Notes: generated from the letters alone by a model not told the origin. A DNA stretch of 54,405 nucleotides from Methylobacterium sp. J-088 (GCF_022829295.1 NZ_JAKSYH010000072.1:1-54405), one strand, 5' to 3'. Positions 27,389 through 36,667 are shown, numbered from the stretch's first letter. A program made the numbers and translations.

Positions 27389-27650
27389 TCGAGTGGAACG
27401 ACGCGGCGGCCGTCGCAGACAAAGCCTTCTTCCCATCGGCGATCGATCGGCGATGGGAGCGCAAGCCGACGAAACGGATCGCGATGATCCGGTTGCCGGA
27501 CGACACCGAGATCTCGACCTCGGTGAAAAACATCACCGCGTTCTGGATGCGGCTCGCCGTGCCGCAAGCCTACGTTCTGCCGGAGCAGTTCATGTCAAAT
27601 TGCTCGAGCTCAACTTCGTCTGTGCTGATTACGAACTTCGCTCATTCTGA
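27385..27650 (+). pseudogene. PilZ-like c-di-GMP effector, frameshifted
   Basis: The frame from ATG 27385 encodes a PilZ-like start: RRWERKPTKRIAMIRLPDDT, ISTSVKNITAFWMRL and VPQAYVLPEQF. At about 27591 the PilZ pattern moves to the +1 frame: HVKLLELNFVCADYELRSF then TGA (27648-27650). One missing C in TTCAT restores a single 88-residue frame. The canonical DxSxxG is reduced to NITAFW, so c-di-GMP binding may already be weak. It is translationally coupled to the HD-GYP gene. If a real mutation, the local effector is broken while the enzymes remain. Confidence 0.6.
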
Positions 27651-27767
27651 AGTTGGTGATCGCGGGATATGAGCCGACCCAATGTTCGGCAGATTACAAC
27701 CGAACCGAACTTTTGATTAAATCTTACCATGATATCACCGCCCGACAGGCATGCTGGCGAGCGTACG

Positions 27768-29303
27768 ATGACTTCGCTGCAGAGGTTGAAGCGCGCATTC
27801 AACGCGGCCCGAATATGGATCGGCCTCGGCGTCATCGCCCCCGTCGGCATGCTCGCCACGTCGGGCTTCATGCTGCTCGACCTGCGCCAAGACGCCTGGG
27901 ACAAGGCACAGCTGACCTCGAGGAACCTGCTCCAGGTCCTCGAGGCTGACATCGCCCGCAACGTCGAGCTGTTCGATCTGTCGATCCAGGCGGCGGTCGA
28001 TAACCTCAGGGCCCCCGGCGTCGCCGAGGTCAGCCCGGCCCTGCGCCAGCTGATCCTGTTCGACCGGGCCGCGACCGCCCGCGACATCGGCGTGATGATC
28101 ATCCTCGACGAGAACGGCGACGTCGTCGCCGACCTCGATGCCGTGCCGCCGCGCAAGGGCAACTACGCCGACCGGGACTACTTTCAGGCGCACAAGGCGC
28201 GCGCCGGCCTTGGCCTGTTCATCGGTCACCCACTGGTCTCGCGCCTGACCGGCGAGCGCATGCTGCCGTTCAGCCGCCGGATCACCAAGCCGGACGGGGC
28301 GTTCGGCGGGGTGGTGATGGGCAGCATGAAGCTGTCGTACTTCACGCGGCTATTCAGCCAGATCGACCTCGGCCGGGATGGCGCGATCAACCTGTACCTG
28401 CGCGATGGCACGCGGGTCATGCGCCAGCCCTACACCGAGGCCGACATCGGCGCGAACATCGCCGGGGCGGCGACGTTCAAGGGCTTCGTGCGCGAGCGCA
28501 GCGGCAGCTTGATCGAGACCTCGGTGCGCGACGGCGTGGAGCGGCAATACACCTTCACGCAGATCGGCACGCTGCCGCTGATCCTGAACGTCGCGCTCGC
28601 CACCGGGGCGATCGACGCGGACTGGCGGATCAAGGCCCTGGTGATTGGCGCGATCGTGCTGGCCCTGTGCTGCCTGACCATCGCCCTGTCGCTGCTGTTC
28701 GGGCGTGAGCTGCGCCGCCGCACGGCGATGCAGGCCGAGCTCGAGCGGTTGTCACTGACCGACGCGCTGACGCGCCTGCCCAACCGACGGGCGTTCGAGG
28801 AAACCGGTACGCGGGCCTGGGAGGCGGCGCGGCGCGGGGGCGAGCCGCTGTCGCTGCTCATCGTGGACGCCGATCACTTCAAACGCTTCAACGACCGGTA
28901 CGGGCACCCGGTCGGCGACGCGGTCCTGCAGGGATTGGCGCGCCACCTGTCGGCCAGCGTCCACCGCCCCCCCGATCTCGTGTGTCGCGTGGGCGGCGAG
29001 GAGTTCGCGGTGCTGCTGCCCGATACCGATCAGGCGGGCGCGCTGCGCATCGCCGAGCGGATCCACGCCGAGATCGCGAAGCTGGCGATCGGTGCCGCCG
29101 GCATCGGCGCCGGAGCGATCACCGTCAGCGTCGGGCTGGCGAGCTACATGGCCGCCGACACCGCGCTGGCCGATCTGTACCGGCGGGCGGACGAGGCGCT
29201 CTACCGGGCCAAGGCGGGCGGACGCAATCGAACCTCTTGCGCCGATCCGGCACGGCCGTCGCCACCCTCGACAGGGGCGCTCCGGCTCATCGGCACCCCA
29301 TAA
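27768..29303 (+). CDS. Cache-sensor diguanylate cyclase (GGDEF)
   Basis: About 511 residues: a membrane helix (GLGVIAPVGMLATSGFMLLD), a periplasmic double Cache-like sensor (NYADRDYFQAHKA, GHPLVSRLTGERMLPFSRR, QYTFTQIGTLPLILNVALA), a second helix (ALVIGAIVLALCCLTIALSL), then a GGDEF domain starting SLTDALTRLPNRRAFEETG with an active GGEEF site. It is a transmembrane c-di-GMP synthase responding to a small periplasmic ligand. The start at 27768 (MTSLQRLKRAF) is preferred over 27729 because it places the first helix normally. The C-terminal tail is proline-rich. Confidence 0.88.
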   Translation: MTSLQRLKRAFNAARIWIGLGVIAPVGMLATSGFMLLDLRQDAWDKAQLTSRNLLQVLEADIARNVELFDLSIQAAVDNLRAPGVAEVSPALRQLILFDRAATARDIGVMIILDENGDVVADLDAVPPRKGNYADRDYFQAHKARAGLGLFIGHPLVSRLTGERMLPFSRRITKPDGAFGGVVMGSMKLSYFTRLFSQIDLGRDGAINLYLRDGTRVMRQPYTEADIGANIAGAATFKGFVRERSGSLIETSVRDGVERQYTFTQIGTLPLILNVALATGAIDADWRIKALVIGAIVLALCCLTIALSLLFGRELRRRTAMQAELERLSLTDALTRLPNRRAFEETGTRAWEAARRGGEPLSLLIVDADHFKRFNDRYGHPVGDAVLQGLARHLSASVHRPPDLVCRVGGEEFAVLLPDTDQAGALRIAERIHAEIAKLAIGAAGIGAGAITVSVGLASYMAADTALADLYRRADEALYRAKAGGRNRTSCADPARPSPPSTGALRLIGTP

Positions 29304-29419
29304 CCGACCCTCGTCGCCATCTCACGTTCGCCGCATTCACCGACGCAGGCATCCTTCGAACGTCGCGAGCCTCGCTACGCGATCTCCTCCCCACCCTGCA
29401 CGGACGCGCGAGCCGGACT

Positions 29420-29761
29420 ATGCTGTTGATCTGGTCGGGTTGGGGGATCCTCGTCGTCCCCGTAATCGTCGGCACGGCCGTCGTCGTCGGAGCGCTGGGC
29501 GGATTTGCCTTGCGCGCCTCGGGACATCCCGAACTCACGTTCGTCGCCGTCAGTCTCGGCCTGTTCGCCGCCGCGGCCGCCAACTGGCTCGTCGGCCGCC
29601 GTCTCAACGGCACGCCCCCGCGCGAGCTCATCGACCCGGCGACGAACCAGCGCGTGCTGCTGCGTCGCCTGCACAAGCTGTTCTGGATCCGGATGGAGTA
29701 CTGGTCCATTCCCGTGGCGCTCGCGGCGCTCGTGCCTCTGCTCGCCCTGCGCAATCTCTAG
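29420..29761 (+). CDS. Hypothetical membrane protein with three helices
   Basis: A 113-residue protein: two adjacent N-terminal helices (GWGILVVPVIVGTAVVVGAL and ELTFVAVSLGLFAAAAANWL), a loop with PRELIDPATNQRVLLRRLHK, and a last helix (IPVALAALVPLLALRN). Similar small proteins with an RRLHKLFWIRMEYW-like segment occur in alphaproteobacteria without known function. The ribosome site is weak, but the start places the first helix well. Confidence 0.6.
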   Translation: MLLIWSGWGILVVPVIVGTAVVVGALGGFALRASGHPELTFVAVSLGLFAAAAANWLVGRRLNGTPPRELIDPATNQRVLLRRLHKLFWIRMEYWSIPVALAALVPLLALRNL

Positions 29762-29804
29762 CGCGATCCGCGTCTCGGCGACTTCTCAAACTTGGGAGAT
29801 GATG

Positions 29805-31082
29805 ATGCGCGGCATGACCGGGGCGTCCAGGCGGATGAGGCGGTGCCTCAATGCTGCTCTCCTGACGGTCGCATCATCTGCGCCGGCGGCAGCCATCACG
29901 CCGGTCGCCCCGGTAGGCATCGAGAGCTGCGACGCGTTCTTCGCCGCCTACGCGCAGTGCGCCGCGAGCCCCGGCGTACCTGAGGTCGCGAGGCCCAGCA
30001 TCCGTCAAGGCATCAATACGATGCGCGACAGTTTCCGCGACACGGTCACGCGCAATGAGGCCGCCCGACCCACGATCGCGTACCAGTGCGCCCAGACCCA
30101 CGAGGCGGTGCGCAAAAGCCTGATCGAAGCCTTCAAATTCGACTTCCCGGCCCTACCCGCAGCATCGCAGGCGTTGCTGCAGAGCACGCCTCCCTCGGCC
30201 AGCGCGGCTCGATCGTCCGCGCGCGTAGCACCGCCACCCGGCCCTGAGGTGCAACAGGTAGCGAAGGTGAACGCCTACACCGAGGTGCAGAACCACCTCG
30301 TGCGCTCCCATCCCCTGGAACGTCAGCTCGCCGAGTACCGGCGCGACAACGAACGCGTGCTCAAGCTCGGCACCAAGCTGGGGGCCAACGCCTGGTACCA
30401 CTTCGGTATCGTCGATTTCGACGGGGTGATCGACGAGCTGGAAAAGGCGGTCGCGCTACCGGGCACCGTGCCTGAGGTAGACCCTCAAGCCCACCAGCTG
30501 CTGGCGGCGCTGCGCGAGGTCAACCCGATCTTGAAGGCGCTGACTCGCTATCAGACGACCCGGGAGTTCAAGGAGGACGGGTACAAGTTCGCTCGCGAGC
30601 AACACCCGATCCTCGTGCCGAAGGTCGAAACGGCCGCCAAGGCGATGGACGCCTACGGCACTGCCTTGTTCGAGCGCGAGCTTGCCCGCGATGAGCGGCG
30701 GATGGCGACGCTCCCGGAGGACGCACCGGCCCGCCGACTCCTCGCGACCAGCCTCGCCCTGCGCCGGGCGGTGCAGCGCTTCGAGGCGCTCGGTCCGAAG
30801 GCTGATACAGCCCCGTTCCTCGCCGCACTGAGCGACGTTTCGACCGCCAACCGACAGCTCGGTGCGACCTTCGACGGCATGAGCCCCAAAGCGAATTCAT
30901 CCTGCACCGGCTACGCGGACACGGTGGCAAGTGTGATCGGCCACGGGCGGGATGTCGTGCGGGACATTCGCGCGAAGGCTGACCCGAGCCAGCCGGCTCA
31001 GCTGTTCAACGACACCTACAACCGTTCGGTGCGCGATCGAGAGTCGTGTCAGCGCTACGAGGGTCGAGTCCGTTCGGATTGA
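29805..31082 (+). CDS. DUF3829-like secreted protein
   Basis: About 425 residues with a Sec signal (CLNAALLTVASSAPAAA). The first part has a Cys-rich segment (ESCDAFFAAYAQCAASPG). The DUF3829 (YiiG-like) helical domain is seen from VNAYTEVQNHLVRSHP through TRYQTTREFKEDGYKFAREQ to AAKAMDAYGTALFERELARD, matching the family pattern of paired helices with a Tyr-x-x-Asp core. The C-terminus has two more cysteines. The third of three tandem ATG codons is six bases after GGGAG and is the likely start. Function of the family is unknown; it is probably periplasmic. Confidence 0.6.
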   Translation: MRGMTGASRRMRRCLNAALLTVASSAPAAAITPVAPVGIESCDAFFAAYAQCAASPGVPEVARPSIRQGINTMRDSFRDTVTRNEAARPTIAYQCAQTHEAVRKSLIEAFKFDFPALPAASQALLQSTPPSASAARSSARVAPPPGPEVQQVAKVNAYTEVQNHLVRSHPLERQLAEYRRDNERVLKLGTKLGANAWYHFGIVDFDGVIDELEKAVALPGTVPEVDPQAHQLLAALREVNPILKALTRYQTTREFKEDGYKFAREQHPILVPKVETAAKAMDAYGTALFERELARDERRMATLPEDAPARRLLATSLALRRAVQRFEALGPKADTAPFLAALSDVSTANRQLGATFDGMSPKANSSCTGYADTVASVIGHGRDVVRDIRAKADPSQPAQLFNDTYNRSVRDRESCQRYEGRVRSD

Positions 31083-31229
31083 TCGCAGCAGAGCAGCCTC
31101 GATTGCGGAGCATCGTCGCCTCACTATAGGCCGGCCTACCGCGATCACTGATATCTGACCGTTCATCGTTCGCTTCAGATTTGACCCTACGGTGAGCGGA
31201 GGCCTCACGCTCAGCCATAGCGATCCCGT

Positions 31230-31613
31230 ATGACGCTCGACTTCAGCATTCCGATCCTGGTCGTGGACGACTACCAGACCATGATCCGCATCCTCCGCAA
31301 TCTGCTCAAGCAGATCGGCTTCCGCGAGATCGACGATGCCCCCGACGGTAGCACCGCGTTGACGCGCCTGAGAAGTCGCCCGTACGGATTGGTGATCACC
31401 GACTGGAACATGCAGCCGATGACCGGCTACGAGTTGCTCCGACACGCCCGCGCCGAGGAGACCTTGCGGACCACACCGTTCATCATGGTGACGGCGGAGT
31501 CCAAGATGGAGAACGTCATCGCGGCCAAGAACGCCGGGGCGAACAACTACATCGTCAAGCCGTTCACCCTCCACACGCTGAGAGCCAAGATCGAGGCCGT
31601 CCTGGCGCGCTAG
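31230..31613 (+). CDS. CheY-like single-domain response regulator
   Basis: A 127-residue receiver domain with the acidic pair in ILVVDDYQTM, the phospho-acceptor Asp in LVITDWNMQPMTG, the switch Thr in IMVTAESK and the Lys in YIVKPFTL. The TDWNMP-type motif and the SKMENV helix resemble true CheY proteins for flagellar motor control. It stops at TAG, but the frame continues for 28 codons (SIISVDHDDALTADRR, then ILEDLRKKLRL) to TGA at 31698-31700. That tail looks coding and may be a lost C-terminus or part of another gene. Confidence 0.88.
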   Translation: MTLDFSIPILVVDDYQTMIRILRNLLKQIGFREIDDAPDGSTALTRLRSRPYGLVITDWNMQPMTGYELLRHARAEETLRTTPFIMVTAESKMENVIAAKNAGANNYIVKPFTLHTLRAKIEAVLAR

Positions 31614-31877
31614 CGATCGATCATCAGCGTCGATCACGACGACGCGCTGACGGCGGATCGACGGATCCTCGAGGATCTGCGCAAGAAGCTTCGGCTGTGA
31701 CGGACTTTTCGGCGAGCGATGTCCCGTGCCGACGGCGCCGCGCCACACAATGCGGAGATTTGTTTTATCGTCTCTCAACCAAAGATTGAACTCGCTCAGG
31801 TTGATGACCGATCGGTAGGCATCTCGGTTCTACGATCAGGCTGACGACCATTCGCTGTCGTCACGATTGAGCCGACG

Positions 31878-34295
31878 ATGATCCGCGTCCTCACCTGCGT
31901 CGCGCAGCAGCACGACCTACGCCTCGTCGCCCTATCGGCGGTGATCTGCGCGCTCGGATGCTTCGCCACCGTCACCCTGATGGCGCGCACCGATGCCGGG
32001 GGCCGCCCGCTTCCGCGCTCCCTGCTGATCGCCGCCATCATCTTCGGCGGCAGCGTTTGGTCGCTGCACTTCGTCGCCATGCTGGCGTTCCGGCCCGGGG
32101 CGCAGGTCGCCTACGACCTCGACCTCACCGCCGGCTCGATCGTCGTGGCCGTCGCCGGCGCCTTCGCCGCTCTGCGCCTGTGGCGGCGGCTATCCTCCAC
32201 CCCGCTCGGGATCGTGCTGGCCGGCACCGTGCTCGGGCTGGCGATCACCGGCATGCACTACCTCGGCGTCGGCGCGATGGCCGCCTCCAGCCTCGTGCTG
32301 TTCGAGCCCATCTACGTCGCCGCCTCGGTCCTGATCAGCGTCGCGTTCTCAGTCCTCGCCCTGGCACGAGCCGGCGTATTGGCGAGCCTCGGCCGCCGCA
32401 TCGAGGTCACCGGTTGGCTCGCGCTGGCGATCTGCGGCCTGCACTTCACCGGCATGACAGCGGTCACGGTCGCGCCGATCGCGCCGCGAGCGGATGAGAG
32501 CTACGTGCTCGGCTCGACCCCGCTCGCCCTGACGGTCGCCGCCGTCAGCCTCGCGGTGCTGATCGCCGGCCTCGTGGCTTTGGCCCTGCAGCAGCACCTC
32601 TCGCAGCGCGATCGGCGTGAGCTCGACCGCATGCGCCTGCTGAGCAACCTCGCATACGAGGTGCTGTTCATCCATCGTGACGGAGTGGTGTTGGAGGTCA
32701 ACCAGGCCGGTACCCGCCTGTTCGGGATGGCCCCCGACGAGATCGTCGGCCGACCGGTGCTCGACCTGTTCTCGCAGGCCAGTACGCCGGGGCTGCTGCG
32801 GCGCACGCGCTGCCGCTCCGAGGAGCTGCGGCCGGAGGAGTTCGAGGCCCGCACCGCCGCCGGCACGCACGTGCCGGTCGAGCTGTCCTGCCGCACCATC
32901 GAGTTCGGCGGCAAGCCCGCCACCGCCGTCGCCCTGCGCGACCTCACCGACCGTAAGCGCGACGAGGCCCGTATCCGCCACCTCGCCCTGCACGACGCCC
33001 TGACTGACCTGCCCAACCGCTACTTGCTGGAGCAGCGCCTCGGCCCGGCGCTCGAGGCCGCGGCCCTGGACGGGACCGGCGTCGCGGTGATCTACCTCGA
33101 CCTCGATCGGTTCAAGGCGGTCAACGACCTGCACGGCCACGCCACCGGCGACGCGCTGCTGGTCCAGGTGGCCAGGCGGATGCTGACCGAGCTGCGCCCG
33201 AGCGACACCCTGGCCCGGGTCGGCGGCGACGAGTTCGTGGCGGTGCTCACCGGCGCGCGCGCCCCCCAGCGGGTCGCGGAGATCGCCGGTCGCCTGGTCG
33301 GGGGCCTGCGTCGCCCGTTCCAGATCGACGACCATCGCGTCGAGATCGGCGCCTCGGCCGGCATCGCCCTCTACCCCGCGGACGGCCGCACGGCTGAGGC
33401 GCTGCTGCGCGCCGCCGACACCGCGCTGTACCGCGTCAAGGACGAGGGACGCGGCGCGGTCCGGTTCTTCGAGGCGGCGATGGACGCCGAGCTGCAGGCG
33501 CGGCGGCAGCTCGAGCACGAGCTCGGCGGCGCGATCGCCCGCGACGAGCTGCGGCTGTTCTACCAGCCGATCGTCAACGCCCGCACCGGCGAGATCGAGA
33601 CCTTCGAGGCGCTGATCCGCTGGCAGCACCCGGAGCGCGGCTTCGTCTCGCCGGCCGAGTTCATCCCGGTGGCCGAGCAGGCCGACCTGATCGGGCGGAT
33701 CGGCGAATGGGTGATCGACACCGCCTGCGCGGCGGCCGCGGCCTGGCCGCAGCCGTGGCGGGTCTCGGTCAACGTCTCCCCGACCCAGTTCCGGCAGTCC
33801 GACGTCCCGACGGTCGTCGCGGCGGCGCTGGCGCGTCACGGGCTCGCCCCGGCGCGGCTGGTGGTCGAGATCACCGAGAGCGTGTTTATCCAGGATGCCG
33901 CGAAGGCCGTGCGGGTGCTGACCGACCTGCGCGGCCTGGGCGTTCGCCTGGCCCTGGACGACTTCGGCACCGGGTACTCGTCGCTGAGCTACCTGCAGCA
34001 GTTCCGCTTCGACAAGATCAAGGTCGATCAGTCGTTCGTGCGCCGGCTCGGCCAGCACGCCGACACGCTGGCGATCGTGCGGGCGATCGTGAACCTCGGG
34101 CACAACCTCGGTTTGCAGGTCACGGTCGAGGGGGTCGAGACCGCCGAGCAGCTGGCGATCCTGCGCGAGCTGCACTGCGAGCAGATGCAGGGCTACCTGT
34201 TCGCGCGCCCGGCGCCGACCTTGCCGGCGTCCGAACTGGAATTGGCGCGGCTACGGGCGCTGTTCGCCGTGCCCCCGATCAAGGCGCTCGCCTGA
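31878..34295 (+). CDS. MHYT-PAS-GGDEF-EAL sensor protein
   Basis: An 805-residue protein. Seven helices in the first 240 residues carry the MHYT repeats (SLHFVAMLAF, GMHYLGVGAM, GLHFTGMTAV), proposed to bind a metal and sense O2, CO or NO. A PAS domain follows (LLSNLAYEVLFIHRDG, FGMAPDEIVGRP), then GGDEF (LHDALTDLPNRYLLEQ; RVGGDEFVAVL) and EAL (IETFEALIRWQHPERG; LALDDFGTGYSSLSYLQ). Both catalytic sites are intact by motif. It is a bifunctional, membrane-bound c-di-GMP enzyme and closes the c-di-GMP block. The following MucR and AraC regulators are not in its operon. Confidence 0.92.
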   Translation: MIRVLTCVAQQHDLRLVALSAVICALGCFATVTLMARTDAGGRPLPRSLLIAAIIFGGSVWSLHFVAMLAFRPGAQVAYDLDLTAGSIVVAVAGAFAALRLWRRLSSTPLGIVLAGTVLGLAITGMHYLGVGAMAASSLVLFEPIYVAASVLISVAFSVLALARAGVLASLGRRIEVTGWLALAICGLHFTGMTAVTVAPIAPRADESYVLGSTPLALTVAAVSLAVLIAGLVALALQQHLSQRDRRELDRMRLLSNLAYEVLFIHRDGVVLEVNQAGTRLFGMAPDEIVGRPVLDLFSQASTPGLLRRTRCRSEELRPEEFEARTAAGTHVPVELSCRTIEFGGKPATAVALRDLTDRKRDEARIRHLALHDALTDLPNRYLLEQRLGPALEAAALDGTGVAVIYLDLDRFKAVNDLHGHATGDALLVQVARRMLTELRPSDTLARVGGDEFVAVLTGARAPQRVAEIAGRLVGGLRRPFQIDDHRVEIGASAGIALYPADGRTAEALLRAADTALYRVKDEGRGAVRFFEAAMDAELQARRQLEHELGGAIARDELRLFYQPIVNARTGEIETFEALIRWQHPERGFVSPAEFIPVAEQADLIGRIGEWVIDTACAAAAAWPQPWRVSVNVSPTQFRQSDVPTVVAAALARHGLAPARLVVEITESVFIQDAAKAVRVLTDLRGLGVRLALDDFGTGYSSLSYLQQFRFDKIKVDQSFVRRLGQHADTLAIVRAIVNLGHNLGLQVTVEGVETAEQLAILRELHCEQMQGYLFARPAPTLPASELELARLRALFAVPPIKALA

Positions 34296-34411
34296 GCTCG
34301 AAGGTCGTCCCCCGACGACTGGATCGGCGGATCATCCGGGCCGCGGGTCTGCCATCGCGAGATCGCCTCCGGCCGGTACCGTGCGCGGGCTGAACGCCTC
34401 GCATCGGACCT

Positions 34412-34663
34412 TCAGACGCGACCAGCCTGCGCCATCGCCCGCACGACCTGGATGCTGCGATGGCGCGTCTCGGCATCGTCGATCGCGAGATAGGCCTGCA
34501 CCAGTGCGAACACCGCGGCGGCCTCCTCCCCGCGGCCTTCGAGTGCGCCACGGATCAGGTGGGGATCGTAGAACTCAGTGATCGGCACGCCGAGCAGCTC
34601 GGCTATGTGAGCGAGAACGCCTGCTCGCGTTGTCGCGGCTCGCCGATAGGCGTCATCGATCAT
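34412..34663 (-). CDS. Hypothetical small helical protein
   Basis: About 83 residues from ATG 34663: IDDAYRRAATTRAGVLAHIA, ELLGVPITEFYDPHLIRG, then an Ala-rich acidic helix pair and RHRSIQVVRAMAQAGR. The LGVPITEFYDP segment recalls the end of Xre-type helix-turn-helix domains, and the C-terminal helix is often attached to them, but no complete HTH is visible. Longer in-frame starts exist at 34702 and 34726. Function unknown. Confidence 0.45.
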   Translation of the reverse strand: MIDDAYRRAATTRAGVLAHIAELLGVPITEFYDPHLIRGALEGRGEEAAAVFALVQAYLAIDDAETRHRSIQVVRAMAQAGRV

Positions 34664-34799
34664 CGCGCTCACGATCACCTTGGCTACGGTGATGGTGAGC
34701 ATAACCCACAACCTTAAGCGGTACAATCTCGCTCAGAGGTTGCTTTTGGGCCGTTCACCTATGGCACGCTGCGGGTTTATCGGCGAAGCACGATCGCCT

Positions 34800-35768
34800 T
34801 CATCCGACGAGAGGCATGCTGTTCAGGGATCGCCAGCGGTACTCACCGGGGGGCAGCCCATGGCGATGCTTGAACCGGCGGCCGAAATGCGCTTGGTCGC
34901 TGAACCCGCAGCCGTAGGCCAGCGTCCCCACCGTGAGGTGGGCATACCCGGGATCCGCCAGCCGCTGCGCCGCGATCTCCAAGCGACGCTGCCAGATCTG
35001 ATCGGCGATATTGCGCTCGTGCCCGCGGAACAGCTGCTGCAGGTAGCGCAGCGACACCCCGACGGCGGCCGCCAGCGTGGCTGGGTCCAGGCTCGGATCG
35101 CCGGAGTTGGCCTCGATAAAGGCCATGGCCCGCTGCACGATGAGCGTGCCCTGCAGCGGCTTGGGCGCCTCCCGCGCGAGGCGCTCGGCGATGCCGGCGA
35201 TGAGGAGATCGATCCCGATCGCGGCCATCTGGTCGGCGGTATCCGATGGCAGACCGGCGTAGGTGCGCACCAGCTGATTGAAGAAGGTGGTCACCAGCGA
35301 CGTGCTGGCCTGATCCGCCCCCAAGGTCAGCGCCGTGTACCGCCGAGTCGATCCGAGCGCGCGCTCCAACCGTTCGCGCGGAACCTCGATGAAAAGGGCC
35401 TGACTATAAGAATATACGTCTATGAGGACTGGGCGCCAATCCAGCACCGCGATGTCGCCGGCACGCTGGATCGCGGTGCGGTCGTCCTGTGAACTGATCA
35501 CCTCGCCATTCAACGCGATAACCACGTTCAAGGTGTCGTGCTTGGCGCGGCGGCGTATCGTGCCCGGGGTCGCCTCGATCCTGATCGCGCTCTGTCTGAG
35601 GCGGGTGATCAGCAGTGGACCGACGTCTGCAACCTCGAGGGTCCCTTGAAACGCTTCGGGATCGGCGGCCGTCAGTTCAACCGGCACGATCCGCTCGAAC
35701 ACCGTCTCGCGCCAGCGTCGGAAACTGTTCTTGGGCTTTTCGTCTGCGGTCGAGAACAAAGTCCTCAT
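34800..35768 (-). CDS. AraC-family transcriptional regulator
   Basis: A 322-residue protein. The N-terminal 190 residues form a cupin-like ligand-binding domain of the AraC_binding_2 type (TIRRRAKHDTLNVVIALNGE, RAGDIAVLDWRPVLIDVYSY). The C-terminal 100 residues hold two helix-turn-helix units: ATLAAAVGVSLRYLQQLFRG and LTVGTLAYGCGFSDQAHFGR, ending RRFKHRHGLPPGEYR. This layout fits activators responding to a small molecule. It is divergent from the MucR gene; no target operator is evident. Confidence 0.92.
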   Translation of the reverse strand: MRTLFSTADEKPKNSFRRWRETVFERIVPVELTAADPEAFQGTLEVADVGPLLITRLRQSAIRIEATPGTIRRRAKHDTLNVVIALNGEVISSQDDRTAIQRAGDIAVLDWRPVLIDVYSYSQALFIEVPRERLERALGSTRRYTALTLGADQASTSLVTTFFNQLVRTYAGLPSDTADQMAAIGIDLLIAGIAERLAREAPKPLQGTLIVQRAMAFIEANSGDPSLDPATLAAAVGVSLRYLQQLFRGHERNIADQIWQRRLEIAAQRLADPGYAHLTVGTLAYGCGFSDQAHFGRRFKHRHGLPPGEYRWRSLNSMPLVG

Positions 35769-35911
35769 CGGATCTGCCGGATGATTGCTTGGATGCGCGC
35801 GCCCAAAAACGCGACGGCACGTTCTCGGTCAAACCGTAGCACGCTCTCGGACAAGCGCAACGCGGCGCATCAACCTAGAAGTGTATTTCGTCCCTCCCAG
35901 GAGCCACGCGC

Positions 35912-36379
35912 GTGTCTACAATACCCCCCTCCGGTCGCGCCTCGACCGTCGAGCTGGCCGCCGCCATCGCCGCCGCCTACGTCGCGAATAACCCCGTCCC
36001 GGCCGCCGAACTGCCGGCTTTGATCGCCCGGTTGCACGGCGCAGTCGCCGGCCTCGCTTTCGGTGGTTCGATGTCCCGCGAGGGAGCGCACCAGCCCACC
36101 GAGATCGACCGGCCGAGCCTGGCCCAGATCCGCAAGTCGGTCCGCCCCGACGGGATCGTCAGCTTCATCGACGGGAAGACCTACAAGACGCTCAAGCGCC
36201 ACCTCACGAGCCACGGGCTCGACCCGCGGGCCTACCGCGACCGCTACGGCCTGCCGGCCGATTACCCGATGGTCGCACAGGACTATGCCGAGCGTCGCTC
36301 CTCGCTGGCCAAGGCGATCGGCCTCGGCCAGCCCGGCGCCATGGCTGAGCGGGACCGGAAGGACCGCAGGGCCGCCTGA
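35912..36379 (+). CDS. MucR/Ros-family regulator lacking zinc-ligand cysteines
   Basis: A 155-residue protein. The Ros/MucR DNA-binding region runs from IRKSVRPDGIVSFIDG through KTYKTLKRHLTSHGLDP to RYGLPADYPMVAQDYAERRS. Classical Ros has CxxCG before the recognition helix; here that place reads VSFIDGKTYK with no Cys, as in some zinc-independent family members. The first 60 residues are an alpha-helical oligomerisation part (VELAAAIAAAYVANN). GTG start at 35912 with AGGAG upstream. MucR proteins silence exopolysaccharide, motility and symbiosis genes. Confidence 0.88.
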   Translation: MSTIPPSGRASTVELAAAIAAAYVANNPVPAAELPALIARLHGAVAGLAFGGSMSREGAHQPTEIDRPSLAQIRKSVRPDGIVSFIDGKTYKTLKRHLTSHGLDPRAYRDRYGLPADYPMVAQDYAERRSSLAKAIGLGQPGAMAERDRKDRRAA

Positions 36380-36415
36380 CGCGGGCAGTTCCACAGGCGT
36401 GTTCGGTTTTAGGCG

Positions 36416-36667
36416 ATGAACGAACACGAGGAGCGACGACGGGATCTGCTGCGCAACCTCGCCCTGCACGCCGGTCCAGCCCGCGGACGGATGAGCCTGT
36501 CGCTGACGGATGCGGCACGCCTGGTCGGTCTCACCCCGGAGGGGCTCGTAACCGTCGAACGCGGTGCGGTTTGCGCGCTGTCGCTCGCCGCGGTGGAGCA
36601 GCTCACGCTGTTTCTCGGCCTCACCGAGAGCGTCCTGCCGCGTCCCAGCCCTGCCGGAATGAAGTAG
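36416..36667 (+). CDS. Small Xre-like helix-turn-helix protein
   Basis: An 83-residue protein with a single helix-turn-helix-like core (SLTDAARLVGLTPEGLVTVE, VEQLTLFLGLTES), similar to small Xre-type regulators. It lies 36 bases after the MucR gene on the same strand and may be co-transcribed. No ligand domain. DNA binding is inferred from the helix pattern only. Confidence 0.55.
   Translation: MNEHEERRRDLLRNLALHAGPARGRMSLSLTDAARLVGLTPEGLVTVERGAVCALSLAAVEQLTLFLGLTESVLPRPSPAGMK

Noticed and set aside
32349..34175. 608-codon minus-strand frame antisense to the MHYT-GGDEF-EAL gene
   Set aside because: Antisense shadow of a gene with intact catalytic motifs; no ribosome site or domain.
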